Assembly (NCBI GenBank): GCA_013054445.1
Contig: JAAMPI010000782.1
Span: 1 to 25,970 of the forward strand
DNA length: 25,970 nt
Direction of reading: 5' to 3'
From: Cudoniella acicularis
Taxonomy: Eukaryota; Ascomycota; Leotiomycetes; Helotiales; Helotiaceae
The notes beneath the pieces are model-generated. The model was given only the letters and a program-made list of their open reading frames with translations. It was not told the DNA's origin and did no database searches. The translations under genes were made by a program, and so were the position numbers. Shown in pieces: positions 1 through 8,978 of this stretch (positions are counted from its first letter, which is position 1; each line of letters opens with the position of its first letter).

Positions 1-2
1 CG

Positions 3-623
3 CACCACATCGCCGGTTCCGTTCCCGCCGAGCCAACTTCAACATCTCACCCGGAGCTCTATGCCAAAATGCAAGCTACACCTCTAACTGAAGCAGAAAT
101 CGAAGGATTGGGACGCACGAAGAAATTCTTTGAAGAAGGAAACGGCTATTATCGTCTCTGTGCTACGAGGCCACTGACGATTGGCTATAGTTTGGCGGAT
201 AGTCCTGTGGGGTTGTTGGCGTGGATTTACGAGAAGTTGCATGAGTGGTCTGATGACTATCCTTGGACAGACGACGAGGTGTTGACCTGGGTATCGATCT
301 ACTATTTCTCAACCGCAGGTCCAGCGGCGAGTAGTTTCATCTACCGCTCCATCGAAAATCCCCAAAACCCCGCATTCCCACTATCGCAAGTCTACACCCC
401 CACGCCCCTAGGAATCACCCACTTCGGAAACGACGTCGTCTCCTTCCCCCGGCTATGGGATCAAACACTTGGTCCGGTAGTTTTTACCCGCGAGCACGAG
501 AAAGGAGGACATTTCGCAACGTGGGAACGACCGAATGCTATTGTGGAGGATTTGAGGGCGATGTTTGGGAGGAATGGTGGTGCGTTTGGTTGTGTTCGGG
601 GGAGGAGTGGGTTTGGAGGCTGA
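3..623 (+). CDS. Epoxide hydrolase (alpha/beta-hydrolase fold), C-terminal part, 5' end outside window
   Basis: The frame is open from base 3 to the stop at 621-623, giving about 206 residues. The first in-window ATG (69) is internal: the codons before it read smoothly (HHIAGSVPAEP...), so the start lies to the left of the window. Family members are usually near 400 residues, so about half is present. The segment has the cap and C-terminal features of microsomal-type/fungal epoxide hydrolases: GYSLADSPVGLLAWIYEK, then the WTDDEVLTWVSIYYF helix, and the terminal catalytic His in GGHFATWERP. The nucleophile Asp and the oxyanion HGWP motif would be upstream. Such enzymes open epoxides to vicinal diols, usually in detoxification or secondary metabolism. 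The last 20 residues are Gly/Arg-rich and look like a lineage-specific tail. A haloalkane dehalogenase is the main alternative, but the cap helix favours epoxide hydrolase. Confidence 0.85.
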   Translation, partial: HHIAGSVPAEPTSTSHPELYAKMQATPLTEAEIEGLGRTKKFFEEGNGYYRLCATRPLTIGYSLADSPVGLLAWIYEKLHEWSDDYPWTDDEVLTWVSIYYFSTAGPAASSFIYRSIENPQNPAFPLSQVYTPTPLGITHFGNDVVSFPRLWDQTLGPVVFTREHEKGGHFATWERPNAIVEDLRAMFGRNGGAFGCVRGRSGFGG

Positions 624-1113
624 CATATCCTTACACGCATGCAGATATATAGATCGAGCAGAGAATGGTGGAAAGGTTCTGGTTAATGCTTAGATAGTTT
701 AAAAAACAATTGTGCAAATGTATCAATTTTCTCTCTTGTGCGTCTCAAAGATCAGCCTCAGCTCACCCTTGACTCAGTCAACCTGCCCGAGCAACTCACC
801 TGAGCCGCCTGAGCACCCTGGGGCCTGAGCAAGACTCATGAATGTTTTCGAATTCTTGCTTTTTACCTAATGACATTTAGTATGACTCGGCATCTCTTAT
901 ATTATTTAGTGCCTGCAAATAGGCAGCGGTGATCTGATCACCTGGGTTCTTTGTTTAGTTATCCGAACTAATCAGAGGGCGTCAGCGAGAAATCACATGA
1001 TTTATATATACTTCATAGAGGAATGCTCGCCTGCCGCTCATCTTCTCCATCGTCGTTTATCGCCGGCATACATCCACTATCACCATTTTTATCAGCTTCA
1101 TCATTGGTGCACC
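624..1113. other. Intergenic spacer between epoxide hydrolase and kinase pseudogene
   Basis: No coding signal is visible. The stretch should hold the 3' UTR of the epoxide hydrolase and the promoter of the kinase pseudogene. At 755-840 there is a cluster of short CTGAGC/CTCAGC words and one near-perfect palindrome (769-781, listed separately). Confidence 0.6.
769..781. promoter_or_regulatory. 13-bp palindrome with an AP-1/Gcn4-type TGACTCA core
   Basis: TTGACT-C-AGTCAA is a perfect 6+6 inverted repeat around one base and contains TGACTCA, the core bound by bZIP factors of the Gcn4/CpcA and Yap/AP-1 type. It lies about 330 bp upstream of the ATG of the kinase pseudogene and about 150 bp past the stop of the epoxide hydrolase. 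A 7-mer core occurs often by chance; the extended symmetry is what makes it notable. Function is inferred only. Confidence 0.3.
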
Positions 1114-2580
1114 ATGGCTTCTCCTCCACTGACCTTGTCAGGGCCAGCCCCAGCTCAGAGAGCTGAATGGCGCTTTTGCCCTGTCATAGCACCAACAGAA
1201 CGGGTCGAAGACTATCGCCCTGGCAAGTTTCATTCTGTTCACTTTGGAGACCTGTTCAAAGATGGAAGATACAGGGTCCTTAAAAAGTTTGGTTGTGGAG
1301 CATACTCGACAGTATGACTCGCAAGAGATGAGCAGAATAATCTTGCTTTCATTGCTGGCCCCAACAGTTGATCTATTCTTTTCTATCACCGACCACGATA
1401 GCTCAAGCCAGCATTGCATTTTCGTATTGGCTAACATGCATGGCAGAATTAGATGTTATATCGTTCTCAAAATTTTGACGGCCCAATCAACAGCCTCGGA
1501 AACCGAGTCGCCTATACTCGAAACCATAGCCCAGAACAAGCTTCCACATCCGGGGGAGGAACATATAATAACTTTGAAAGATCATTTTAATCACAAAGGC
1601 CCAAACGGAGAGCATGGGTGTCTCGTTTTCGAAGTTATGGGCCCAAGTACGGCGACCATGGTTGAATGTCTTCCAGAACCCCTGTTCAACAAAACTGGAC
1701 GAAGAGAGAGGTATCCAATCTGGATGACAAGATCTATACTTCGATAAGCTCTTCTCGGTGTCGACTTCCTACACCGGATTGGCATCGCTCATAGCGATCC
1801 ACAGCCTGGCAACCTTCTTTTCCGCGCCACGGACCTGACATCTGTGGAAGAGGTTCGTCTATTGCAAAAAGATATCCAGCCTACTTCATTGGTACCCATC
1901 GAAAGACATGATGAAAAGGCTGATCTTTGGGCTCCGAAGTATCTCGCGGTCAGTCAGCTATTAACGGAATTTGTGAAACTAGATCCCAATTTCGTCATCA
2001 AGATCCCAGATATAGGTGGAGGTTTGTTCTACTCCCCTCAAATCAAGTTGGAATGAATGCTTGTTTACTGGTTATAGCATTCTTCACTAGCAACCCGCCG
2101 AAGAATTTAGTCACTCCTGCTGGCCTTCGCTGTCCTGAAACCATACTCGGAGAAGTTCCTACGAGCAGTCAAGACATTTGGAGTTTTGGTTGCCTGGTCT
2201 TCGAGTTTGTTACTGGAAGGCCTCTTTTTGTCGTCGATAATACTGGTGATGAGAATGAGACAAATGATAACCACTTCTTACAATTATATAGCACTATCGG
2301 ACCTATCCCCAGAGACATCCTTTCTAAATGGGTGAGGTCAGATGTTTACTTCAACCTTGATAGGGAAAATATCAAAAGCTACATTGAAGAACTTCCTGAG
2401 GGGTTTGATCTCAACGAGCTACATCATCATCCACTGCTAGAGGAACTTTTTGACCAAGAAAGACCGGCTGAGATGAGTGATGAAGATTCGAAACAGATCA
2501 AGCACATGCTGCGATGGATTTTGCAGTATGACCCCACTAAGCGGCCTTCAGCAAGCGAACTTCTAAATGACCCTTGATTT
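1114..2580 (+). pseudogene. SRPK-like serine/threonine protein kinase pseudogene
   Basis: ATG at 1114 sits in a strong context (CACCATGG). The product resembles SR-protein-kinase-like kinases: EDYRPGKFHSVHFGDLFKDG (a classic SRPK N-terminus), glycine loop GCGAYSTV, VAIK-type lysine in YIVLKILTAQ (about 1456), LVFEVMGPS, catalytic loop HSDPQPGN with the HxD Asp retained but Leu changed to Pro, DFG region PDIGGG, APE region GLRCPE, helix F DIWSFGCLVFEFVTG, and the C-terminal WILQYDPTKRPSASELL. Coding is broken by TGA at 1315-1317 (Trp expected after STV), TAA at 1745-1747 (Gln expected before the LLG-DFLH helix) and TGA at 2575-2577 (Trp expected in the final DPWF). A 65-nt GT-AG interval at 2026-2090 would rejoin the frames between GGG and NPPKNLV, though its donor GTTCTA is poor. 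No intron I could find keeps LARDEQ (1318-1335) and reaches the ALK exon in frame, so the first junction is probably damaged too. Confidence 0.8.
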
Positions 2581-2947
2581 TCAGAACCAAGCACTGAAGA
2601 ATCACGGGTTAAGGGTGACAATTAATGATTTGAGGAAGCTGTAGGGTATTACGAACTAATTTAAGGCCTGAACCTAGGTTCAATAATCTAAGATTATCTT
2701 TTGCGTTACCTTTACGTGATCGCTTATACAGTGTTTATAGGTGCTAAAAGACAAAAAAATGGTTGTTTTCTGCTATGCCCTTCTTTTATTAAATCAATTA
2801 ATTCTTTAATAGATTAATCTATATACTATTCTTAGGCAAAAGCAACAGCTACTTACATCTAGAGAATAAAACAGAACCAGCGAAACCAAAAAGAAAATAT
2901 AATCTTAAATTCACAGGTATTACCAGCCTTTTCTAAACCGAGAACCA
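2581..2947. other. AT-rich convergent spacer
   Basis: This lies between the 3' ends of the kinase and HET pseudogenes, which converge here. It is AT-rich (for example 2755-2900 is dominated by A/T runs), consistent with 3' UTR and terminator sequence. I see no gene and no repeat. Confidence 0.5.
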
Positions 2948-5243
2948 TCAACAAACAAGCACACGCTCCCTCATCCAATCAACACCAACATCATCCCTCA
3001 AAACCGCCAACCCAACACGCTCATACCTATCCCCTTCTCCCACCTTCTTAAGCACGAGAGCCATAATCGTCAGCTTATCCTTGTCGAACAAGCTCTGGGA
3101 AAGGTATTGCTGGGCTTGTACGTAGCGCAGTTTCTCATGCCCAGGCTCTGTACAAGTACATGCAGCAGACGGAAGAGAACTCGTGAAGAGAAAAGGCTGA
3201 TGTTTTACTGAATCCCTGCGCTTTTCCGCCGTTATCATAACGCGCATTTCTGGGAGGAACATATGTTGCTCGTTTTCCGGGGCGGCGGGGGTCGAGCCAG
3301 CTGGTGTGAGAGCATAACAGTCAAGGAAAGGTGGAGGGACTTGACACTGGCAAATAACGAGCAGAGGGCCAAGAATATCGAAGAGTGGGAGACCCGAGGT
3401 CTCTTGGATGGTGATCTCCGAGGTGAGCAGATTTATGTTATAGGGATCGTCGTAAATTGTGGTTTTTCTTCCATAATACGGGTTTTTGAGAGCCTCGGAA
3501 ATATCGTCAGAGAATTCCACACTTGCCCAGCTCCAAGTCGGAATCTTCCCTTTAACATCAGTTGGACGAATTGCGCCTGGAGCGTAAGATGATCAGAGGA
3601 AGCTGCCATGAATGTCTTCTTTCCAGACTTCGAAACAGTAGGTGAGTCCCGTCTGGCGTTGAATCTCGTGGGCAAGACCCGCAATAGCAGGAATCCGATC
3701 TGTGGGGAAAGTAATCTTGCGGGTACAGAATTGAAATACTAGCCAATGCCAATTTTGCATTGCTCTACTGGTAAGTGGTTTCTTATTATTGATTCCATTC
3801 ATAGGATAGGCAGCGAGTTTAGTGACAGTACATGGTTTCCGGACATCCCAAACATTGTCGTTAACCCAATACCCTTCCGGTGGGGGATTTCTTGGCAACT
3901 GGTGTCGCTCTGAAAATTCATCTGCGTGGCCGCCACCGCATCTGCTCACCAGCGAAGCGCAGAACACGAGAAGAAAGGAGATCTTCTTGAAGTGTCCAAG
4001 CACGCTGCCTCACAGGACCGCTGCTACTTTTCACAGCACCCGGGCTGGAAGGCGTATTGCTTGAAGAAATGGGAGGCAGTGCAAATTCCCTTTGATCTTA
4101 CGAATCTTGGGAAAGCAAGGTACTTGAATGGTCGAAGAGAGGATGGGATGTCTAACTTGGTTTGCGGGGCTGAATATCCTAGCGTTGCTATCAGGAGATG
4201 CCTCCGCGATGACGGTGACAACGGCGTTCTTGTAAATGTTTCCCATGATTCCCGTCTCTTGCGCCCAGTCATTTGGGTCGTCTTGGATGATGCAGAGAGC
4301 ATCAACCCAAAGGTAGCGTATTCCAAGATTGCGCGTGACATATACAGCATCTCTAATTGTTTCTGGCAACCGCACCAGGGGTATTCCTTGTTGATAGACT
4401 TCAACATTATCACGAGTTGTAGTTAAATGAGGAAGCCTGCCCCAGCAGTAGCTTCATGCTGTCCATTTACCACAGAGGTCATCTGAAATAACGAGTCTCG
4501 GGCGGGCTGTCGAGTCGCCAACATCGATAACTCTCGTGGGAAGCCTTCTGCCTTGTCGCGAGGTGCAGTCCGCATGAGTTTGAGAGCAAAGCCGAAGCCA
4601 TGAAAAGGTCACCATTCAAACAAGCCTCCTCTCCAACATCCGAATGGATCTTCCGGGTGGGAATGAGTTTGGCCATAGGGTCATCTATCAGAAAGATTTA
4701 GCACTATAGCACCGTAAATACTGAATAGAATTGAGTAGCCCCCATCTGCGTGCACTGCAATGCGTACGTTAATTTCCGAGTCCTCTAGCCTGTCTTCTAT
4801 GCCCGGTTGCCACCAGGTGAGTTCAGTCCACTTTTTTTCATAGTTGCAGAATATTTGGGTCTCTTCGGTGGACCTCCCCTGCTCCTTTTCCATGAAAATC
4901 TCTTTCTTTTCCAGTCCCTGCGGCTTATTCTGGCCAAGGATCTGAGCATCGACAATAGCGCAAAGCTGACACTTAGATTCTGCCGAGGCGACCAGATCGG
5001 TATAGCTTGAATGGTGTAAAAGCCAAGAATAGCGGCGATTGTTAGATTGTGAATCTAAGTTTATAACTGTCAGAACCGCTAAGTCTTTTATGGATTGCAT
5101 CTAGTACCACTTGATCCCGCAGAAGAACTTGTAGGACTCGCCGGACTGGTAGGGCTGGAGGATGTGGCGGATGAGGAACTACTCAGCTCGCTTTGCCCTG
5201 TTAGACGATCGAAATCCAAGTTGGCGCAAAATTGGCAAAGCAT
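2948..5243 (-). pseudogene. HET (heterokaryon incompatibility) domain protein, pseudogene
   Basis: The start at 5243 gives MLCQFCANLDFDRL, a typical Cys-rich HET-protein beginning, followed by a poly-Ser/Thr/Pro stretch. A 53-nt GT-AG interval (5107-5055) would join it in frame to HHSSYTDLVASAESKCQLC. HET motifs follow in order but in changing frames: LPTRVIDVGDS and CGKWTA-stop-SYCWG (SHCWG box, about 4440-4540), RYLWVDALCIIQDDPNDWAQ (about 4270-4330), QRAWTLQEDLLSSRVL (about 3965-4005), RKITFPTDRIPAIAGLA (about 3680-3740), then IPTWSWASVEFSDD (about 3510-3555) and a C-terminal segment ending RERVLVC at 2948. Lesions: small insertion near 4683, indel near 4630, TGA at 4454-4456, indels near 4020 and 3920, and TGA at 3593-3595 where the family has Trp. 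HET proteins trigger cell death when incompatible hyphae fuse; this copy cannot make a full-length protein. Confidence 0.82.
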
Positions 5244-6362
5244 TGTGAATTTCAAATCCAGATGTTGCGAAAAGGACGAGGATAACTGATTACGTGGGAA
5301 AGCAAAGTCGAAGGACGGGCGACATCGCAAGGCACGTGCAGTCCGCGAACTTGGGGGCCATGCAATACACAACACGCGATTGGGATAGACCGGGGGACTC
5401 GTTCTCCCACTGCGCCTCGAGGTATGGGCAGAGAGGGGGAACACATTCTGAGCGCAATGTTGATAAACCACAAAGCTTTCGATGTTTCTAATTCTAAAGC
5501 GAAAGATATTTGATCGAGCACTGAGAACTCGTGATTATCAAAAGCATCTTAATCTCCGAATCAAGCCACTGGGCTGGGTGTTTTAGGACGAACAGAGACA
5601 TGGCACTGCGCCTACACGTGGGTCGGGAAGGTTCACCTATGTATAGGCAGAGAGGGGGAACAAACTCTGAGCGCAATGCTAGTAAATCACAAAACTTTTG
5701 AAATTTCAAATTCTAGGGAAAAAATATTTGATCCAGCACTGAGAACTCTCGATTATCAAGAGCATCTTAATTGCCGAATCGAGCCACTAAGCTATTTAGG
5801 TGTGGCGTGGCAGGATTCACAAGGCATAAGCAGAGGGAGCACACACTGAGTGCAATGCCAATCAATCACAGTAAACTTCTGGGGTGTCCAAATGCCAAAA
5901 AAAAAAAAAGTTGGTCGAGCTGATTCGAGCACTGAGAACCGGTGAAAAGGCAACGCAAGGCAAAAACAAATTCAGGAATCACGAAAATTGAACTGAAATA
6001 TATTCACGTACAGCATGAAATGTCACACAAAAACCCCTGCTTAGGGTCATAAAAAATAGCAAGCACTCAACGCAGGCCCTTTTCCCTCTATATTCCTCTA
6101 ATTCACAGCAACTATTATCATATCAATACACATGTTATATTCTTTGCTCCTGACCTCCCTCAAGGCACCACTCGGGAGAAATTTCTCAGTAAATGAGCAA
6201 TCAATTCACCTGGTTTTCCTTCCAAAACGCCTGGCTCCAACAATGCAATGTGATGTAGCCATGAATCAAGCAAAGCGAGGTCCCAATATATGGGATAACT
6301 TGTCCTCGAATCCGTAAAACAACATTCCACCCAGTAAACTCCAGTGCACATGTCTCGATTCC
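5244..6362. other. Spacer upstream of HET pseudogene, mostly repeat-derived
   Basis: This holds the 5' flank of the HET pseudogene and the 3' flank of CAF-1. Much of it (5422-5942) is a degenerate three-copy tandem repeat listed separately. A run of 13 A lies at about 5896-5908. No convincing coding sequence is seen; the 60-130-residue ORFs here have no recognisable domain. Confidence 0.5.
5422..5942 (+). repeat. Three-copy degenerate tandem repeat, about 120-220 bp per copy
   Basis: Copy 1 starts at 5422, copy 2 at 5641, copy 3 at 5824. Each begins GTATGGGCAGAGAGGGGGAA-like (copy 3: GCATAAGCAGAGGGAGCA), then has a CTGAGCGCAATG-like block and a block on AATCACA/AACCACAAA. In copies 1 and 2 this is followed by ATTTGATC(G/C)AGCACTGAGAA, GATTATCAA(A/G)AGCATC and CGAATC(A/G)AGCCACT. 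Copy 3 keeps TTCGAGCACTGAGAACC but stops soon after. Copy starts are spaced 219 and 183 bp apart, so the copies carry internal indels. Divergence between copies is clear by eye, meaning the duplication is old. No transposon ends or coding content are seen. Confidence 0.75.
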
Positions 6363-8363
6363 TCAAACGGCAGGGTTATCAACCAAAACCCATCTTTTAT
6401 CAACCTCCTTGTTTCCTACCCTCTTTGCAATCATTTCGAGTGTGTTTTTGATTGCTTGAGCAGAATGACTGGGGAATTGTTTCTTCAGAACCTCTACCAA
6501 ACCAACTTTAGAGAGGTTGTTTCCCTGAATTGCCGCTCTGAAGTCAGAAAGGACCTCGGCCGGAAGGAGCTTCTTCGGTTTATTGTCCTTTCCAACATGT
6601 TGTACGGGTTGGGATGGTGTAGAGTTGATAATAGAGGCGTTTGAGAAAAATGGCTTCACGGGTTTTGCGGCCTGGTTGATGCTATTTGGTGTCTTCATAG
6701 CAGTCAAGGGCATGCGTGGGGGATCCATTGCAGTGACAGGTCGTGGTTCCCAGTAAGCTGTGGAAAAGGGGTCGATAGTTTTCATGGTGTGATCTGCTGC
6801 TGTTAGATTGGACATAGACCTGAAGAAAAAGAACTCACCAATAATTATCTCCATACGATACGGCATCATCTTGACGTTCGTATTTCTCTTCCTTCTGTCC
6901 TCCCAGCAAAGGCCAGTCGAAACAGGCTCCAAGTCGCCCTGTAAAACCATCCTTCTCGAATTTGCAGTGTCGTCGTTCTCGTCATCAAGGAATCCGTCCA
7001 TTTCATCGGTATCCTCAATATCCTCTTCCTCCTCGCCATCACTATTGCAATCTTCAGCATCTTCATCCTCAACCCATTCAGCTTCACTGTCATAATCGTA
7101 ATTGGTATTTGGAAGATCTCGTCGTAATGGATTCCTCGCCAGCTTCGCCATGCCACTAACAGGTCGGCTAGTATATGTACCTCGATATGGAGGTCTGACA
7201 TCCTCCCGAAATTGTAGGATCTTGAAAGGCACTTTTCGAAGCAAATCTTGCATCTTTTTGATGTGTGAATTTTGTGAATCTGTTGTCAAATCGATAGGTC
7301 GTGAAGAACCGCCTCGAAATTCGGCCATAATCTCGCGGACTGGCATACAACGGATACCTCGTGGAACATCATGACTGGGCAGATGGAACAAAAAAGTTGC
7401 ATCAAATGGATGTTGTCTGCTAGGACTCCGGTTTCCAAGTACGTAGCTGTCAAGTGTATTTTGAATCGCCTCTGTGCCCTCCTCATCTCTTTCGAATCGG
7501 TTGTTTGCGGCAACTGTGACATCTTTGTGTATAAAGAAATCGGGGAATGTCTTCTCGTACTCTGTCTTCTGAGGCTTGTTCGGCGTATTCGATACTGTAG
7601 TTGATGCAGCAACAAGACTCGGATTAGATGGTGCGGGACTCATCGAACTCCTCTCTCGACTGTCTACACTGCCAGCTCTGCCCGTTGTAGGTTTAGGAGT
7701 AAAGAAGTTGCTGAGCTTGGCTTGTGACCGTTCCTTCTTCCGCTTGGCCTCATCTTCTTTCTGCTTCCGCTCTTCCTTTTGACGTCGTTTCTCCTCCCTC
7801 GCAGCCTTCTCGGCTTCTTGTGCAAGTCGTTTCTCTTCCTTCTCGGCTTCTTTCCGCTTTCGTTCTGCCTCTTTTTCGGCATCTCGACGTGCTTTCTCTT
7901 CCGCATAAGCTTGTCTCTCGGCTTCCTTCTTCGCTCTCTCCTCAGCTCTCTCCTGTTCTTTAATCTCCTTTTGAATTCGCTTCATCTCCCTTTCTTGGAA
8001 AGTGAGCTTCGTCTTTTTGGTTGGAGGAGGTGCAGTGCCGAGAGCTGCAAAAGCCGAAGGAGAGTTGTTTGCAGAGTTTTCAGGTGCGACAGATGTTACC
8101 ATAAGTGAATCTCCACAAGATGGAGTCGTGGGGCCGAGGTCGCTCAACGAGCCAGAATTACTTCGTGCTGGACTGGGATCTCGAGGGCCCAGGCTTGAGC
8201 TAGGGACAGCATATGTTGTCGAGGTCATCATTTGTTGCTCCTCATGGGCCGGACTTATTTCTATCGTATTCCGAGGCGTTGTTTGTCGCTCCTCTGAATC
8301 TGCGAGGCCTTCGAAGTTATCGTGACTCCTCTTAAGAGGTCGCGGGGATTCTTGGACCGACAT
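6363..8363 (-). CDS. Chromatin assembly factor 1 large subunit (CAF-1 p150/Cac1-like)
   Basis: CAF-1 deposits H3-H4 on newly replicated DNA in the nucleus, recruited by PCNA. I take the ATG at 8363 (MSVQESPRPLKRSHD); the same frame is open to an ATG 17 codons further up. Order of features, from M8363: Ser/Pro-rich N-terminus; KER region of Lys/Glu/Arg coiled coil at about residues 120-213; a perfect PCNA-binding PIP box QAKLSNFF at 214-221; the conserved FPDFFIHKDV block at about 273-282; an acidic ED region at about 424-465 (EEEEDIEDTDEMD); and a C-terminal winged-helix-like domain (KKLLPAEVLSDFRAAIQG...). One intron at 6838-6794 (45 nt, donor GTGAGT, branch CTAAC) joins MEIII to DHTMKTIDPFS; spliced protein is 651 aa, or 652 with the neighbouring CAG. 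Symbol differs between fungi (RLF2/CAC1), so none is given. No sign of decay. Confidence 0.93.
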   Translation of the reverse strand: MSVQESPRPLKRSHDNFEGLADSEERQTTPRNTIEISPAHEEQQMMTSTTYAVPSSSLGPRDPSPARSNSGSLSDLGPTTPSCGDSLMVTSVAPENSANNSPSAFAALGTAPPPTKKTKLTFQEREMKRIQKEIKEQERAEERAKKEAERQAYAEEKARRDAEKEAERKRKEAEKEEKRLAQEAEKAAREEKRRQKEERKQKEDEAKRKKERSQAKLSNFFTPKPTTGRAGSVDSRERSSMSPAPSNPSLVAASTTVSNTPNKPQKTEYEKTFPDFFIHKDVTVAANNRFERDEEGTEAIQNTLDSYVLGNRSPSRQHPFDATFLFHLPSHDVPRGIRCMPVREIMAEFRGGSSRPIDLTTDSQNSHIKKMQDLLRKVPFKILQFREDVRPPYRGTYTSRPVSGMAKLARNPLRRDLPNTNYDYDSEAEWVEDEDAEDCNSDGEEEEDIEDTDEMDGFLDDENDDTANSRRMVLQGDLEPVSTGLCWEDRRKRNTNVKMMPYRMEIIIGEFFFFRSMSNLTAADHTMKTIDPFSTAYWEPRPVTAMDPPRMPLTAMKTPNSINQAAKPVKPFFSNASIINSTPSQPVQHVGKDNKPKKLLPAEVLSDFRAAIQGNNLSKVGLVEVLKKQFPSHSAQAIKNTLEMIAKRVGNKEVDKRWVLVDNPAV
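6794..6838 (-). other. 45-nt in-frame intron of CAF-1 large subunit
   Basis: On the minus strand the donor GTGAGT starts at 6838 and the branch-like CTAAC lies just before three consecutive CAG triplets ending at 6800, 6797 and 6794. Lengths of 42 or 45 are both multiples of three and the interval has no stop codon, so retention would add about 15 residues (GEFFFFRSMSNLTAA) instead of truncating. The split codon G|AT restores Asp in IIIDHTMKTIDPF, which reads like the family consensus. The 39-nt option is less likely. Confidence 0.7.
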
Positions 8364-8978
8364 GACGAAGTTGTGTGCACAAAGAATCGTGCAGTCGGCC
8401 TTTGAGATGATCAATTGAAAGATGATCGAAGTCGATACAAAGAGACGATCGAGAAGGATGCTTCACAGCTCTGCGAGATTCATTGGTGGTGTTCTGTTGT
8501 TGCGGCTCATGGATGTGGAGGAAGGTCGATCAGATGGACGCGCTTTCGCGTTCTGGCGGGAAGTGGTTTCGCGTCAAGAGGGTGCCGCTTTTAGGTTTAA
8601 AAGGGGTGCTGAGGTACGAGGGGGACTTGGAAGGAACCACAACGACTTTATTGTTATAGATTCATATACTAGGTACGGTCTTGCATTCAATGTGCAGTCA
8701 TTGTAAGTCGATGATTCACACACGACCATATTCAATAGTTCAACAATTTCTTGCAACGCTCAATTATCTCCAAGCAATGTGCTTTGCAGCACTGTGTATC
8801 AACAGTATGTAAATGCCGCTAACAACAAAGAAGTGCGGGCTGTGGACTTTGCCAATTGATACAGTACCAACTTGAATGCCGCTGACACCCCAAAAATCCC
8901 ATCCTATCCAGAGCCCAAACGCCTACAATGCACGCAAAGCCATCACCCATTCCTGTACCGGGTATATCCTCCACTGCT
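8364..8978. promoter_or_regulatory. Spacer: CAF-1 promoter and 3' end of the neighbouring gene
   Basis: 615 bp between two minus-strand genes. The part nearest CAF-1 (8364-8600) is GC-richer and contains an S-phase-type element cluster (listed separately). The part from 8640 to 8978 is AT-richer and probably holds the 3' UTR of the upstream gene. No coding sequence is seen. Confidence 0.5.
8538..8574 (-). promoter_or_regulatory. MBF/SBF/E2F-like element cluster in the CAF-1 promoter
   Basis: Read on the CAF-1 strand, ACGCGAAA occurs twice (8574-8567 and 8551-8544), 23 bp apart. Between them the plus strand reads TGGCGGGAA (8554-8562), an E2F-like word, and a further ACGCG core lies at 8538-8542. 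ACGCGAAA combines the MCB (ACGCG) and SCB (CGCGAAA) boxes bound by the Mbp1/Swi4-Swi6 family, which drives G1/S genes. The cluster is 175-211 bp upstream of the ATG. A replication-coupled histone chaperone is an expected target, so sequence and gene function agree; binding itself is inferred. Confidence 0.55.

Noticed and set aside
1114..2580. Repeat-induced point mutation as the cause of kinase decay
   Set aside because: Only one of the three stops (CAA to TAA) is in CpA context; the two TGG to TGA changes are not, and the region is not strikingly AT-rich.
6456..8325. Many ORFs of 60-110 codons on the plus strand across this stretch
   Set aside because: They are antisense shadows of the CAF-1 gene; the Leu/Ser/Phe-rich frames mirror its Lys/Glu-rich KER region.
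8422..8706. 94-codon plus-strand ORF starting just upstream of CAF-1
   Set aside because: It lies on the promoter elements, has no domain and no homology I recognise.
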